From positions 1-64,000 of the IMG/VR virus record IMGVR_UViG_3300028392_000060: a stretch of DNA of 64,000 nucleotides; one strand, written 5' to 3'. The notes below the pieces were generated by a model. It was not told the origin of the DNA. It did no database searches and worked only from the letters and a program-made list of their open reading frames with translations. The position numbers were made by a program, and so were the translations under genes. This stretch comes from a virus. Positions 13,874 to 20,038 of this stretch are shown here, piece after piece (within the stretch, counting starts at the first letter, position 1; the number at the start of each line of letters is the position of its first letter).

Positions 13874-13902
13874 CGACACGCCCGACCTCGGGGGGCGCGG
13901 CC
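13874..13902. repeat. GC-rich cassette element, copy 1
   Basis: CGACACGCC directly followed by CGACCTCGGGGGGCGCGG; one extra G compared with the other copies. Can fold as a short hairpin with an ACCT loop. Very GC-rich against an AT-rich background. Confidence 0.75.
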
Positions 13903-13903
13903 C

Positions 13904-13943
13904 ATGCATAATTATACATTGCAATGCATATTTATACATTGAA
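13904..13943. repeat. two 20-bp tandem repeats beside tRNA-Asp
   Basis: Units 13904-13923 and 13924-13943 differ at only two positions. Each contains ATGCATA and TTATACATTG. Iteron-like or processing-site-like; function unknown. Confidence 0.65.
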
Positions 13944-13949
13944 GCTTTG

Positions 13950-14025
13950 CGATCCGTACGGGATTTGAACCCGTGGTCTCTACAGTGACAGTGTAGTGAA
14001 TTAAACCAAACTATTCTAACGGACC
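13950..14025 (-). tRNA. tRNA-Asp (GUC)
   Basis: Cloverleaf on the minus strand: 7-bp acceptor (GGTCCGT with ACGGATC, one G-T pair), D arm with GG in the loop, anticodon stem CTACA/TGTAG with loop C-T-GTC-A-C, and T stem ACGGG/CCCGT with loop TTCAAAT. No encoded CCA. It lies downstream of the DUF932-type gene and is probably cotranscribed. Confidence 0.92.
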
Positions 14026-14031
14026 TTGCGG

Positions 14032-14054
14032 TGAGCAGTTTTTACACTTGCTCA
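14032..14054. repeat. small hairpin, also present at 19991
   Basis: TGAGCA, 11-base T-rich loop, TGCTCA; the same stem and loop length recur at 19991-20013. It sits between the DUF932-type gene and the tRNA and may be a processing or termination signal. Confidence 0.5.
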
Positions 14055-14067
14055 GGTGTTGCGAATT

Positions 14068-15096
14068 TTATTTCGCTAGTGCTAAGACTTGCTTAACAAT
14101 TTTATTTTTTTCAGCAGTTACAACAGGGTCAAAACCACTTGCGCCTGCCATTAGGCTATCGCCATCTTTTCGGGCTGTGCGATAATAATCTAGGCGTTCT
14201 GTGAGAGCATTTACAACACCCCACGCAGTACCCTTGATATTATTATTGGTAGGCGAATTGTGATAAAGTTCATCAAGCAATACAACCTTATTTTCCCATT
14301 TCTTGATTGAACCCTTTTTGTCCAATTCAGGCTTTGGGTACATCTTGTTAATGATTTCTGAAAACTTTTTATCAGTAACAGAAATTGCGAATAGTTCTTG
14401 CGCTTGCTTTTCAAATTCATCAGCATATGCGAAAGTTAATCCGAGAGCCTCTCGTGCTTGAGCAATTTTACCATCAACAGTTTGTGTATGACGGATTTTG
14501 AAACTCTGCTTTGCTTTTTTCATAGCAAAATTAAGAGTGTTTTGGCACATAACACGAACAGGGGTAATAGCAGATTGAACCGCTACTGAGCCATCGTGTG
14601 AAGTCCAAACAATTAGATAAAGTTTTGTTTCATCGTTCACACCTTTAGGGTCTAATACGATTGTGCGGGGAACGGACATTGTGCCAAACACAACATTGCC
14701 ACCCTTGAGAGAGCCTGCGCTTTCCCAAAATACATCTTGATTTCCATCGTGTAAGTTATCAGCAAACGAAAATAATTCCTCGTTTTGAACTTCTTTATAG
14801 CGTGAACCTACAACGGAGAGAACATCAGTTTGTCCCGCAGTATAAGGGTTATCACGAATTACAAGTTGATTATCCTTGAGAGAGTTCCAATTCTCAGGGA
14901 GATAATCAGCAACAGGAGCAAGGCGAACGTTCCAATTAGATAGTTTAGCACCATCTAACATTTGAGCAGTTGTTACTGCTTCATCTTGATTGAATACCTT
15001 ATTGGCAAAAGAGTGCCAAGCGGGTACTGTGCGGAGATTTACGGCAAGAGAAACTTCTCCGCCTTCAACCTCTGATTTATGAGCCAAGTTGGTCAT
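14068..15096 (-). CDS. DUF932 (phage/plasmid-like) protein
   Basis: 342 residues with the DUF932/TIGR03299 layout: V-P-A-W-H near residue 24, Y-K-E-V-Q-N-E-E-L-F-S-F near 96, P-V-R-V-M-C-Q-N-T-L near 183, and a helical C-terminus with T-A-W-G-V-V-N-A-L-T-E. The family is common on phages and plasmids; biochemical function is unknown. Strong SD AAAGGAAA and TGTCRG promoter 5 lie upstream, with a CRP-like cassette further up, suggesting an early gene. Confidence 0.82.
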   Translation of the reverse strand: MTNLAHKSEVEGGEVSLAVNLRTVPAWHSFANKVFNQDEAVTTAQMLDGAKLSNWNVRLAPVADYLPENWNSLKDNQLVIRDNPYTAGQTDVLSVVGSRYKEVQNEELFSFADNLHDGNQDVFWESAGSLKGGNVVFGTMSVPRTIVLDPKGVNDETKLYLIVWTSHDGSVAVQSAITPVRVMCQNTLNFAMKKAKQSFKIRHTQTVDGKIAQAREALGLTFAYADEFEKQAQELFAISVTDKKFSEIINKMYPKPELDKKGSIKKWENKVVLLDELYHNSPTNNNIKGTAWGVVNALTERLDYYRTARKDGDSLMAGASGFDPVVTAEKNKIVKQVLALAK

Positions 15097-15125
15097 ATGA
15101 TTTCCTTTCTTTGTTTGTTAAATTG

Positions 15126-15147
15126 AGTATAACATATGGCACCGACA
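15126..15147 (-). promoter_or_regulatory. leftward TGTCRG-N10 promoter 5
   Basis: Minus strand: TGTCGG, 10 bp, TATACT, TGT before the -10. A TGGACA box lies 18 bp upstream of the -10, the only clear -35-like hexamer in this promoter family. Confidence 0.75.
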
Positions 15148-15196
15148 TTTGTCCACTTTAAATAATCATTTTAAGACACATTCAACCAATTTTGCG

Positions 15197-15212
15197 TGTG
15201 AGAAATATCACA
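15197..15212. promoter_or_regulatory. CRP/GlxR-like palindrome
   Basis: TGTGA-N6-TCACA, perfect half-sites, upstream of the DUF932-type gene. Confidence 0.65.
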
Positions 15213-15238
15213 GAGATTTTTTCGGCGTGTCGTAAATG

Positions 15239-15267
15239 CGACACGCCCGACCTCGGGGGCGCGGCCC
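15239..15267. repeat. GC-rich cassette element, copy 2
   Basis: CGACACGCC followed by CGACCTCGGGGGCGCGG. The first nine bases also pair with GGCGTGTCG at 15224-15232. Confidence 0.75.
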
Positions 15268-15412
15268 AAAAATTTAATTTTGTCAAGTCAACACGCAGCT
15301 ATTTTTTAAATAAAAAAAATATTTTTAATATAACAATAATGGCCACCGTGTAAAATAATTGTGAAAACACGTTGACCATTAATTGCATTTTATCCCCTCG
15401 TTTAAATATATT

Positions 15413-15568
15413 TTATAAGATCTTTTGTTTTTCTACAATTTTTCTAGCCTTTGCAGATAACGGTTTACCTGGGCAGTTCATATGAAAATAAGTTATTAGC
15501 ATATCTTCTTCATTTGTTGTTGTGGCCCCGCATTTATGGCAGGACCACGATTCTTTTTTATTCTTCAT
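15413..15568 (-). CDS. 51-residue zinc-ribbon protein
   Basis: M-K-N-K-K-E-S-W-S-C-H-K-C-G, a later H-M-N-C, then a basic helix. The ATG at 15568 overlaps the end of the upstream gene by 11 bases. Function unknown. Confidence 0.6.
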   Translation of the reverse strand: MKNKKESWSCHKCGATTTNEEDMLITYFHMNCPGKPLSAKARKIVEKQKIL

Positions 15569-15881
15569 CAGTGTACACGCATTCTGCACAGTCGCATTCC
15601 CATGAATGCGGTAGCCATGCGTCTAAGTGATGCGCTTCTGCAATTGCGGATGCGGGAGCACTTTCTTCTCCACGCCATGACACGCCTTCGGGAAGTTTAA
15701 TCAAGCGAGAATAATCTTCTTCATGATATGCATCAATTGCATCTAGGCAAGGTTGCACCATTGAAGAGGGGACGGGTGGGTAGTGATTACCCTTCAAGTG
15801 AATTTTTAATTGTGTGCGAATATCTATAGCCATATCCGCTAGATCATTTGCAAAAACACTTCCCATATTAGTTATCTCCAT
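15558..15881 (-). CDS. hypothetical protein with C-terminal Cys cluster
   Basis: 107 residues. Y-P-P-V-P-S-S-M, I-K-L-P-E-G-V-S-W and A-H-H-L-D-A-W-L are the kind of motifs seen in a common actinophage protein of unknown function. The end carries C-D-C-A-E-C. Overlaps both neighbours. Confidence 0.65.
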   Translation of the reverse strand: MEITNMGSVFANDLADMAIDIRTQLKIHLKGNHYPPVPSSMVQPCLDAIDAYHEEDYSRLIKLPEGVSWRGEESAPASAIAEAHHLDAWLPHSWECDCAECVYTDEE

Positions 15882-16152
15882 TTTCTATTGAATCAAACAT
15901 ATTTTGAATTTCTAGGGCTTCATCCGCCATTTTATCAAAGTCCTCACCCATTAGCAAGTGCGACACTCTAGTAGCGACTACACTAGCAAGTAAAGTAGAA
16001 TAAGCAAACATCATTTCAGAAATACGATCTAATTTTTCTGAATTACCTTCAGCATAGTCCCAAGCAATTTCACGAGCAGCATTCATCACTTCAATATCAA
16101 TTACTGAATCAGCAGTCGCTTCTCTAATTTCAAAGAAAGTAGAAATACTCAT
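15868..16152 (-). CDS. hypothetical helical protein
   Basis: 94 residues, acidic, almost all helical, no recognised family. Start overlaps the upstream stop. Confidence 0.6.
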   Translation of the reverse strand: MSISTFFEIREATADSVIDIEVMNAAREIAWDYAEGNSEKLDRISEMMFAYSTLLASVVATRVSHLLMGEDFDKMADEALEIQNMFDSIENGDN

Positions 16153-16358
16153 TATTCCACCACCTTTAATAATGCGTAAGAATTATTTTCGTTTAATTCA
16201 TCTAAGATATCTGTTAGTTTAGGAACGATTAACGCCTTAAGCATATCCTCAAGCATAGCCACTTGTTGTTCATATGGGAGAGATAGTAGACGGCGGGCAG
16301 TAGGATTATTTTCATCCAATTCTGTTTCAAACTTTAGCGTGTGAGGGATTTTTACCAT
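16152..16358 (-). CDS. hypothetical protein
   Basis: 68 residues, helical, acidic, with L-P-Y-E-Q-Q-V-A-M-L-E. No family recognised. SD AAAAGGACA and promoter 6 lie directly upstream. Confidence 0.6.
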   Translation of the reverse strand: MVKIPHTLKFETELDENNPTARRLLSLPYEQQVAMLEDMLKALIVPKLTDILDELNENNSYALLKVVE

Positions 16359-16478
16359 TTATTTATTGTCCTTTTCTTTGTTGGGAGTAGTTAGTATATC
16401 ACGAGCCACCGACATTAGTTCGGTGGAGAAAGTGTTATCTATGAAATTATTCCATAGTGTATCAAGTTGATTATTCAT
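16359..16478 (-). CDS. 39-residue protein whose 3' half is a promoter
   Basis: M-N-N-Q-L-D-T-L-W and an acidic helix, then M-S-V-A-R-D-I-L-T-T-P-N-K-E-K-D-N-K, which is promoter 6 plus the SD of the next gene read in frame. Its start adjoins the stop of the 16479 gene. Confidence 0.5.
   Translation of the reverse strand: MNNQLDTLWNNFIDNTFSTELMSVARDILTTPNKEKDNK
16393..16414 (-). promoter_or_regulatory. leftward TGTCRG-N10 promoter 6, inside an ORF
   Basis: Minus strand: TGTCGG, 10 bp, TATACT, TGA before the -10. Translated in the 39-residue ORF. Confidence 0.7.
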
Positions 16479-16682
16479 TTATTCCCCTTCGTCATATTCT
16501 AGGGACATAGGGAAGGCATCTAGCCCCATAAATCCCATATCTTCTTGATCATAGCACTCAGGGCAGACATAGTCATCGCCATATATTTCATATTCATCTA
16601 CGGAGTAAAAAGTTTCTTTAGCCCCGCATATTTCATAGTATAGACACGCTACTACAAAAATTTCATCTTGTTGATTTATCAT
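16479..16682 (-). CDS. 67-residue zinc-ribbon protein
   Basis: From ATG 16682 (AAAGG upstream; an in-frame extension to 16778 only reads through the promoter). A Cys pair at C-L-Y-Y-E-I-C and C-P-E-C about 25 residues later suggest zinc binding. Very acidic. Confidence 0.6.
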   Translation of the reverse strand: MINQQDEIFVVACLYYEICGAKETFYSVDEYEIYGDDYVCPECYDQEDMGFMGLDAFPMSLEYDEGE

Positions 16683-16713
16683 AAGTTTACCTTTCTTGTT
16701 GTTGATATTGGCA

Positions 16714-16735
16714 AGTATAACATAGGGCACCGACA
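16714..16735 (-). promoter_or_regulatory. leftward TGTCRG-N10 promoter 7
   Basis: Minus strand: TGTCGG, 10 bp, TATACT, TGT before the -10. Nearly identical to promoter 5 across the spacer. Confidence 0.72.
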
Positions 16736-16763
16736 CGATCAAACAACACGCCGCAAAACTCAG

Positions 16764-16779
16764 GGTGATTAAAATCACA
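16764..16779. promoter_or_regulatory. CRP/GlxR-like palindrome
   Basis: GGTGA-N6-TCACA, centred about 64 bp upstream of the start predicted for promoter 7, close to the class I activator position (-61.5). Flanked by ACACGCC and by the inverse GGCGTGTCG (16790). Confidence 0.62.
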
Positions 16780-16857
16780 CTCGTAACACGGCGTGTCGGC
16801 TTGACAGCCGCGGCAAAAAATTTGCAGCTTTTGCAAACTACAAATTTATTTTTTTAT

Positions 16858-16968
16858 TTATTCAAATTTATTTTTATATTTATTTTTTCTTGAATAAATT
16901 TTTTTATTTTTAATTGGTGTTGCCGCATTACTGCGACGCAATTCTTGAATGCGTTTTACTTTTTCCAT
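16858..16968 (-). CDS. 36-residue basic peptide
   Basis: M-E-K-V-K-R-I-Q-E-L-R-R then a Lys/Asn-rich tail. GGGGGTAAA precedes the ATG. Possibly RNA- or DNA-binding, but the AT-rich composition makes it uncertain. Confidence 0.35.
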   Translation of the reverse strand: MEKVKRIQELRRSNAATPIKNKKIYSRKNKYKNKFE

Positions 16969-16972
16969 AATT

Positions 16973-17176
16973 TTATTTACCCCCAATTTTACCACCACGA
17001 TACAAAATTTTTGTATGTAATTTCCCGCTTGGCTCTAATAAATTAACAGTTGCGTATTCATTAGCAAATCCCCAATCAACAAAACTGCGATAAGAATTTA
17101 CTGCGTCTAACGCATTATCTAACACCATTGACCAATGCGGTGCTTTGCCATCATAGGCACAAGTTATTTTGTACAT
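16973..17176 (-). CDS. hypothetical protein
   Basis: 67 residues: Y-K-I-T-C-A-Y-D-G, then D-A-V-N-S-Y-R-S-F-V-D-W-G-F-A. Small alpha/beta protein with no recognised family; coupled to the upstream microprotein. Confidence 0.6.
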   Translation of the reverse strand: MYKITCAYDGKAPHWSMVLDNALDAVNSYRSFVDWGFANEYATVNLLEPSGKLHTKILYRGGKIGGK

Positions 17177-17179
17177 TAG

Positions 17180-17269
17180 TTATTTCTCCAAACATTTATT
17201 GCATAGGGCATAATTATTTGAGAAATAAACACGATAACATCTAACGCATTTGCTTAGTTTAGTTTTCAT
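17180..17269 (-). CDS. 29-residue zinc-ribbon microprotein
   Basis: C-V-R-C and C-N-K-C about 15 residues apart with little else, the minimum for a zinc knuckle. TAACTAATG junctions at both ends show tight coupling. Confidence 0.55.
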   Translation of the reverse strand: MKTKLSKCVRCYRVYFSNNYALCNKCLEK

Positions 17270-17457
17270 TAGTTATTCTCCCAATTCTTGAATAGTTGGT
17301 GAAAATCTGCAATTTTTTCCGCAGAAATTTGAGTTGGATTACACTCACAATAATCAAAATCAAAATCTCCGTCTGGTGATGACCAACCTGTGAAACCTTG
17401 ACCATAGCACTCAGGGCAAGTTAAAATTTCGGTGATTACTTCTTTTACTTTAGACAT
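17269..17457 (-). CDS. 62-residue zinc-binding protein
   Basis: From ATG 17457 (GAAAGGA upstream). C-P-E-C-Y-G-Q-G-F near residue 16 and C-E-C about 18 residues later give a DnaJ-type or rubredoxin-like zinc centre. Start overlaps the stop of the promoter-carrying ORF upstream. Confidence 0.6.
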   Translation of the reverse strand: MSKVKEVITEILTCPECYGQGFTGWSSPDGDFDFDYCECNPTQISAEKIADFHQLFKNWENN

Positions 17458-17561
17458 TAGTTGTCCTTTCTTGTTTGACATTTACACTTTGTTAATTGTA
17501 TTCTATCACCCACCACCGACAAGGTGGCGAGTGTTGAACAGTTATCGCATAAGTAAATCAT
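17457..17561 (-). CDS. 34-residue zinc microprotein overlapping promoter 8
   Basis: M-I-Y-L-C-D-N-C, then promoter 8 read in frame as L-S-V-V-G-D-R-I-Q-L, then K-C-K-C-Q-T-R-K-D-N. Both ends overlap neighbouring start/stop codons (TAATG), so the promoter is translated in a real-looking gene with a C2C2 zinc pattern. Confidence 0.55.
   Translation of the reverse strand: MIYLCDNCSTLATLSVVGDRIQLTKCKCQTRKDN
17500..17521 (-). promoter_or_regulatory. leftward TGTCRG-N10 promoter 8, inside an ORF
   Basis: Minus strand: TGTCGG, 10 bp, TAGAAT, TGA before the -10. Lies in the coding frame of the 34-residue microprotein. Confidence 0.65.
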
Positions 17562-17782
17562 TACTCATCTACTTTGATATAAACAGTTGCGAAAAAATCA
17601 GGCTTAGGGTAACCTTCGCCTGTGTAAGTTGGGCGAACTTTACAAGCGAACGCATAAACGCCTTCGCTTAAACCGCAAATATCTTTTCGCAATTTTGCGT
17701 ATTGGATAATTCCGTCTTGACCTGTTCGGGCATAAGAACGGCTACGATAGTATTTTCCCTCTAGGGCTTCTGAGATTAGCAT
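17561..17782 (-). CDS. hypothetical beta-rich protein
   Basis: 73 residues: M-L-I-S-E-A-L-E-G-K-Y-Y-R-S-R-S-Y-A-R-T-G, then strands ending F-F-A-T-V-Y-I-K-V. No family recognised. Coupled at both ends. Confidence 0.6.
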   Translation of the reverse strand: MLISEALEGKYYRSRSYARTGQDGIIQYAKLRKDICGLSEGVYAFACKVRPTYTGEGYPKPDFFATVYIKVDE

Positions 17783-17889
17783 TATTTGCTACCTTCTTTC
17801 TTTGTTGAGTTAATTATAACATTTACCACCGACACGGCAGACTGACGGCGGGTTTCAAGTACGTGTGCCTTGAATTCATCTAGGTTCAT
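17782..17889 (-). CDS. 35-residue protein overlapping promoter 9
   Basis: M-N-L-D-E-F-K-A-H-V then promoter 9 plus SD translated as V-S-V-V-N-V-I-I-N-S-T-K-K-E-G-S-K. Stop overlaps the next ATG. SD GAAGG precedes this ATG; the frame extends to 18066 only through non-coding cassette sequence. Confidence 0.5.
   Translation of the reverse strand: MNLDEFKAHVLETRRQSAVSVVNVIINSTKKEGSK
17813..17834 (-). promoter_or_regulatory. leftward TGTCRG-N10 promoter 9, inside an ORF
   Basis: Minus strand: TGTCGG, 10 bp, TATAAT, TGT before the -10. Confidence 0.72.
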
Positions 17890-17920
17890 TATTTGACCTT
17901 CTTTCTTTCTTGTTATGGCA

Positions 17921-17942
17921 AGTATACCAAAACCCACTGACA
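17921..17942 (-). promoter_or_regulatory. leftward TGTCRG-N10 promoter 10
   Basis: Minus strand: TGTCAG, 10 bp, TATACT, TGG before the -10. Precedes the 35-residue gene. Confidence 0.7.
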
Positions 17943-17991
17943 TTATTCTACTTACTAGCCAGTAATTCCATATTTTGAGACGCTCAAGCGG

Positions 17992-18007
17992 TGTGATAAA
18001 TATCACA
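17992..18007. promoter_or_regulatory. CRP/GlxR-like palindrome
   Basis: TGTGA-N6-TCACA, perfect, directly followed by CGACACGCC (18008-18016). Confidence 0.66.
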
Positions 18008-18061
18008 CGACACGCCCGAAAGATGAATTTTAGATGAATTTTAATCCACACGTAATCCACA

Positions 18062-18087
18062 GACACGCCCGACCTCGGGGGCGCGGC
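18062..18087. repeat. GC-rich cassette element, copy 3
   Basis: GACACGCC followed by CGACCTCGGGGGCGCGG. Next to it, AAAAAATTTGCAGCTTTT (from 18088) is shared with the 16812 region. Confidence 0.75.
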
Positions 18088-18152
18088 AAAAAATTTGCAG
18101 CTTTTTAATTCTGCAAATCTTTTTTATTTTTATTTATTTTTATTTATTTTTT

Positions 18153-18266
18153 TTATTTAAAATTTTTAAAAATTTCTTCAACAATTTTTAACTGTTCATC
18201 GTTAAGATGTTCAATTTGAATTGCATCTGCAAATCCAAAAATATCTTTTTGATTTTCATTAGTCAT
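18153..18266 (-). CDS. 37-residue hypothetical protein
   Basis: M-T-N-E-N-Q-K-D-I-F-G-F, acidic helix, ending V-E-E-I-F-K-N-F-K. Overlaps the stop of the upstream gene by eight bases. Low complexity downstream; function unknown. Confidence 0.45.
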   Translation of the reverse strand: MTNENQKDIFGFADAIQIEHLNDEQLKIVEEIFKNFK

Positions 18267-18453
18267 TGAAACATGCTTCCCAAAAACGATCCGCATCAAA
18301 ATTTGGATTATCGTTTTCAAAAATTGTTATGAAACGATTTACCAAACCATTTTCAAATTCATTTGTAAAAGATGGGCGGGTTTCCAAATTATTTTCTTTT
18401 AAATAATCATTAAGGATTTTAGCCGTAGCGATATAAGTTTTTCTAGTCATCAT
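18259..18453 (-). CDS. small protein, paralogue of 19497-19661
   Basis: 64 residues with M-T-R-K-x-Y-x-A-T-A-x-I-L-N at the start and F-D-A-D-R-F-W-E-A-C-F at the end. This pattern matches a short helical protein common in actinophages (M-T-R-x-x-Y ... F-D-x-x-R-F), function unknown. The second copy at 19497 keeps both ends but has a different middle. Confidence 0.65.
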   Translation of the reverse strand: MMTRKTYIATAKILNDYLKENNLETRPSFTNEFENGLVNRFITIFENDNPNFDADRFWEACFND

Positions 18454-18546
18454 TTATTTATTCTCTTCAATCTCATCTAGTAGTTCCCAAAGAATTGGCT
18501 CTAACGCTTTTGCGCTTTCATCTAATTTTTCTTGTAGTGTTTTCAT
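18454..18546 (-). CDS. 30-residue acidic peptide
   Basis: M-K-T-L-Q-E-K-L-D-E-S-A-K then L-W-E-L-L-D-E-I-E; a single amphipathic helix. Stop adjoins the start of the next gene. Confidence 0.45.
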   Translation of the reverse strand: MKTLQEKLDESAKALEPILWELLDEIEENK

Positions 18547-18753
18547 TTATTTATAGTATTCCATTTCTGTTAGTAAGTGAGCATAACCATCTTTATTAGA
18601 CTTTAGCGATAATTCGCAAGGCTCGCATTTCCATTCATATTTTAATGTTCTACCTGTTCCCAATGTTGCAACAGCCCAATGGGTCATTTTACGAGAACAC
18701 ACAGGGCAGTAGCAAGAAATTTCTTGCCCTAGCCCACCAATTTTAATAGTCAT
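18547..18753 (-). CDS. 68-residue zinc-ribbon protein
   Basis: C-P-V-C near residue 16 and C-E-P-C near 43 form a classic zinc ribbon; the rest has alternating strands. Adjoins genes on both sides. Function unknown. Confidence 0.65.
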   Translation of the reverse strand: MTIKIGGLGQEISCYCPVCSRKMTHWAVATLGTGRTLKYEWKCEPCELSLKSNKDGYAHLLTEMEYYK

Positions 18754-18947
18754 TATTTAACCACGCTTTCTTTAAATTCTTTTTGATTACAAGTTAAGGC
18801 AAGGATTTCACCCTTAGCATTTACGATACGAGCATTTACTATATCGTGTTCATCACTAACATTAGTGATTTCATTTATTAGGTAATTCTCATTTTTCCAA
18901 ATAAAGAGACACCCTACGAATAATTTATTTATAAGTGTTAAAGTCAT
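18753..18947 (-). CDS. hypothetical beta-barrel-like small protein
   Basis: 64 residues from ATG 18947 (TAATG overlap). Alternating hydrophobic strands with G-C-L-F-I-W and A-R-I-V-N-A-K-G-E-I resemble a small SH3-like barrel. Related in character, not sequence, to the 19788 and 20039 proteins. Confidence 0.6.
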   Translation of the reverse strand: MTLTLINKLFVGCLFIWKNENYLINEITNVSDEHDIVNARIVNAKGEILALTCNQKEFKESVVK

Positions 18948-19141
18948 TAGATACACACCACGCATTCACACTTAGGGGCATTAACAGATAATAAAATTTT
19001 TAACAACGCTTTACGCTGTCCAAAATTTAAGCCATAAGTGGATTTACACCCACCATTATTAAAATCGTGTATGATACGATTTTCTAATTCCGCACTAATA
19101 TTTAGTGCCTTACCTATATTTATTTTATTTAGTGTAGTCAT
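18947..19141 (-). CDS. hypothetical protein ending in Cys cluster
   Basis: 64 residues; helical, then K-C-E-C-V-V-C-I at the C-terminus. SD GAAAGG lies upstream; a weak extended -10 (TGC-TAAACT) is at 19177-19182. Unknown family. Confidence 0.58.
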   Translation of the reverse strand: MTTLNKINIGKALNISAELENRIIHDFNNGGCKSTYGLNFGQRKALLKILLSVNAPKCECVVCI

Positions 19142-19330
19142 CTTAGACCACCTTTCTTTATTGTTTAACTATCGTTAGTTTAGCAGACTTTCTGCCGAAA
19201 ATCAAGGCGACACGCCGTAGATTTCTAACTTTTTTTTCTATATTTAATTTTCTATAATGGAATTGTAACATAAAAAATCGCTACTGTCTAGTATACTCGT
19301 GAGTAGTCTCAATATATGGAGCGTGGGCTT

Positions 19331-19346
19331 TGTGATAAAAATCACA
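19331..19346. promoter_or_regulatory. CRP/GlxR-like palindrome
   Basis: TGTGA-N6-TCACA, perfect half-sites with the spacer TAAAAA, identical to the 8990 copy. Confidence 0.66.
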
Positions 19347-19372
19347 AAGATTTTTTTAATCGTACGTAAATG

Positions 19373-19399
19373 CGACACGCCCGACCTCGGGGGCGCGGC
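19373..19399. repeat. GC-rich cassette element, copy 4
   Basis: CGACACGCC followed by CGACCTCGGGGGCGCGG, identical to copy 2 in this core. Confidence 0.75.
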
Positions 19400-19496
19400 G
19401 AAAAACGAACAGATGTTCGCATTAAAAAAATAGCTGTAAAAAAAATTAAGCAGTTTTAAAACTTACTTAGGTTTTTATTTTTTAAACGTTTAAATT

Positions 19497-19661
19497 TTTA
19501 AAACACTCTTCCCAAAATCTATCGCTATCAAATCTTTCGTTATCAGCGAAAAACATTTCGGAAAAATCATTTACTAAATCTTCAAACACTTCTAATTTCA
19601 TTTCGCCACCATAAGAATTTAAAATCTCTGCGGTTGCTACGTAGTCTTTTCTTGTCATCAT
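19497..19661 (-). CDS. 54-residue paralogue of the 18259 protein
   Basis: M-M-T-R-K-D-Y-V-A-T-A-E-I-L-N ... F-D-S-D-R-F-W-E-E-C-F. SD AAAAGGAAAAG precedes it. Preceded by the structured RNA candidate, which would form its 5' leader. Confidence 0.62.
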
Positions 19662-19692
19662 TTTTGTTCTTTTCCTTTTCTTTAGTTAATAG

Positions 19693-19772
19693 ATTAAGTG
19701 GGGCATAGGTTGATTACGGAGACTTACTCGCACTCTTGCCTTAAGACTCAGCGAAGCCCGACCCACTTAATT
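19693..19772 (-). ncRNA. structured leader or small RNA candidate
   Basis: A perfect 10-bp stem (19693-19702 with 19762-19771) encloses 59 GC-balanced bases that can form inner helices (for example GAGACTTA with TAAGACTC around one mismatch). On the minus strand a TGC-TATAAT extended -10 (19779-19787) predicts a start at about 19772, exactly the foot of the stem. No tRNA T-loop and no family recognised. It ends about 30 bases before the 19661 start codon. Confidence 0.5.
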
Positions 19773-19778
19773 ATATTT

Positions 19779-19787
19779 ATTATAGCA
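19779..19787 (-). promoter_or_regulatory. extended -10 promoter for the structured RNA
   Basis: Minus strand TGC directly before TATAAT; no convincing -35 and no TGTCRG box. It overlaps the stop of the 19788 gene. Confidence 0.45.
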
Positions 19788-19958
19788 TTACTTAGATGTT
19801 TTAACCATTGCTAAACGCTTTGAGCCATTTGCTAAAGTTAAACCAACACGAGTTACTTTGTTAGAAATTGGAGCGAAAGAATTTATTCGTCCAGTAATTC
19901 CAGTTGTTGATGTTGTGAATAAATCACCGATTTGGTAAGTGTATCCTTGTATTGTCAT
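19788..19958 (-). CDS. 56-residue beta protein, paralogue of 20039
   Basis: M-T-I-Q-G-Y-T-Y-Q-I-G-D-L-F-T-T, T-G-R-I, P-I-S-N-K-V-T-R-V-G-L. Alternating strands suggest a small barrel. Highly similar to the next protein upstream; tandem duplication. Confidence 0.62.
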   Translation of the reverse strand: MTIQGYTYQIGDLFTTSTTGITGRINSFAPISNKVTRVGLTLANGSKRLAMVKTSK

Positions 19959-19990
19959 TTATTTTATATCCTTTTCTTTTGTTGGGTTGT

Positions 19991-20013
19991 TGAGCAGTTT
20001 TATATCTTGCTCA
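19991..20013. repeat. small hairpin, second copy of 14032
   Basis: TGAGCA, 11-base loop, TGCTCA, with a loop similar to the 14032 copy; located between the two paralogous barrel genes. Confidence 0.5.
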
Positions 20014-20018
20014 GGATA

Positions 20019-20037
20019 TTTAGGGTATTTCCCTAAA
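20019..20037 (-). terminator. hairpin after the 20039 gene
   Basis: TTTAGGG and CCCTAAA form a perfect 7-bp stem with a five-base loop just past the leftward stop codon; weak terminator. Confidence 0.5.
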
Positions 20038-20038
20038 C

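Larger units (their letters stand above)
15097..15412. other. intergenic regulatory cassette region
   Basis: About 315 bases without a gene: promoter 5, a CRP-like site, a 9-bp inverted repeat of GGCGTGTCG (15224-15247), GC-rich element copy 2, then AT-rich sequence with a long A/T run near 15300-15340 in which nothing further is recognised. Confidence 0.6.
19142..19496. other. intergenic regulatory cassette region
   Basis: About 355 bases without a gene: a degenerate promoter near 19177-19198, CGACACGCC at 19208, a CRP-like site, GC-rich element copy 4, a small CGAAC/GTTCG hairpin at 19406-19419, then AT-rich sequence. Confidence 0.6.

Noticed and set aside
19693-19772. Second tRNA gene
   Set aside because: The outer stem looks like an acceptor stem, but there is no T-loop consensus or anticodon arm on either strand.
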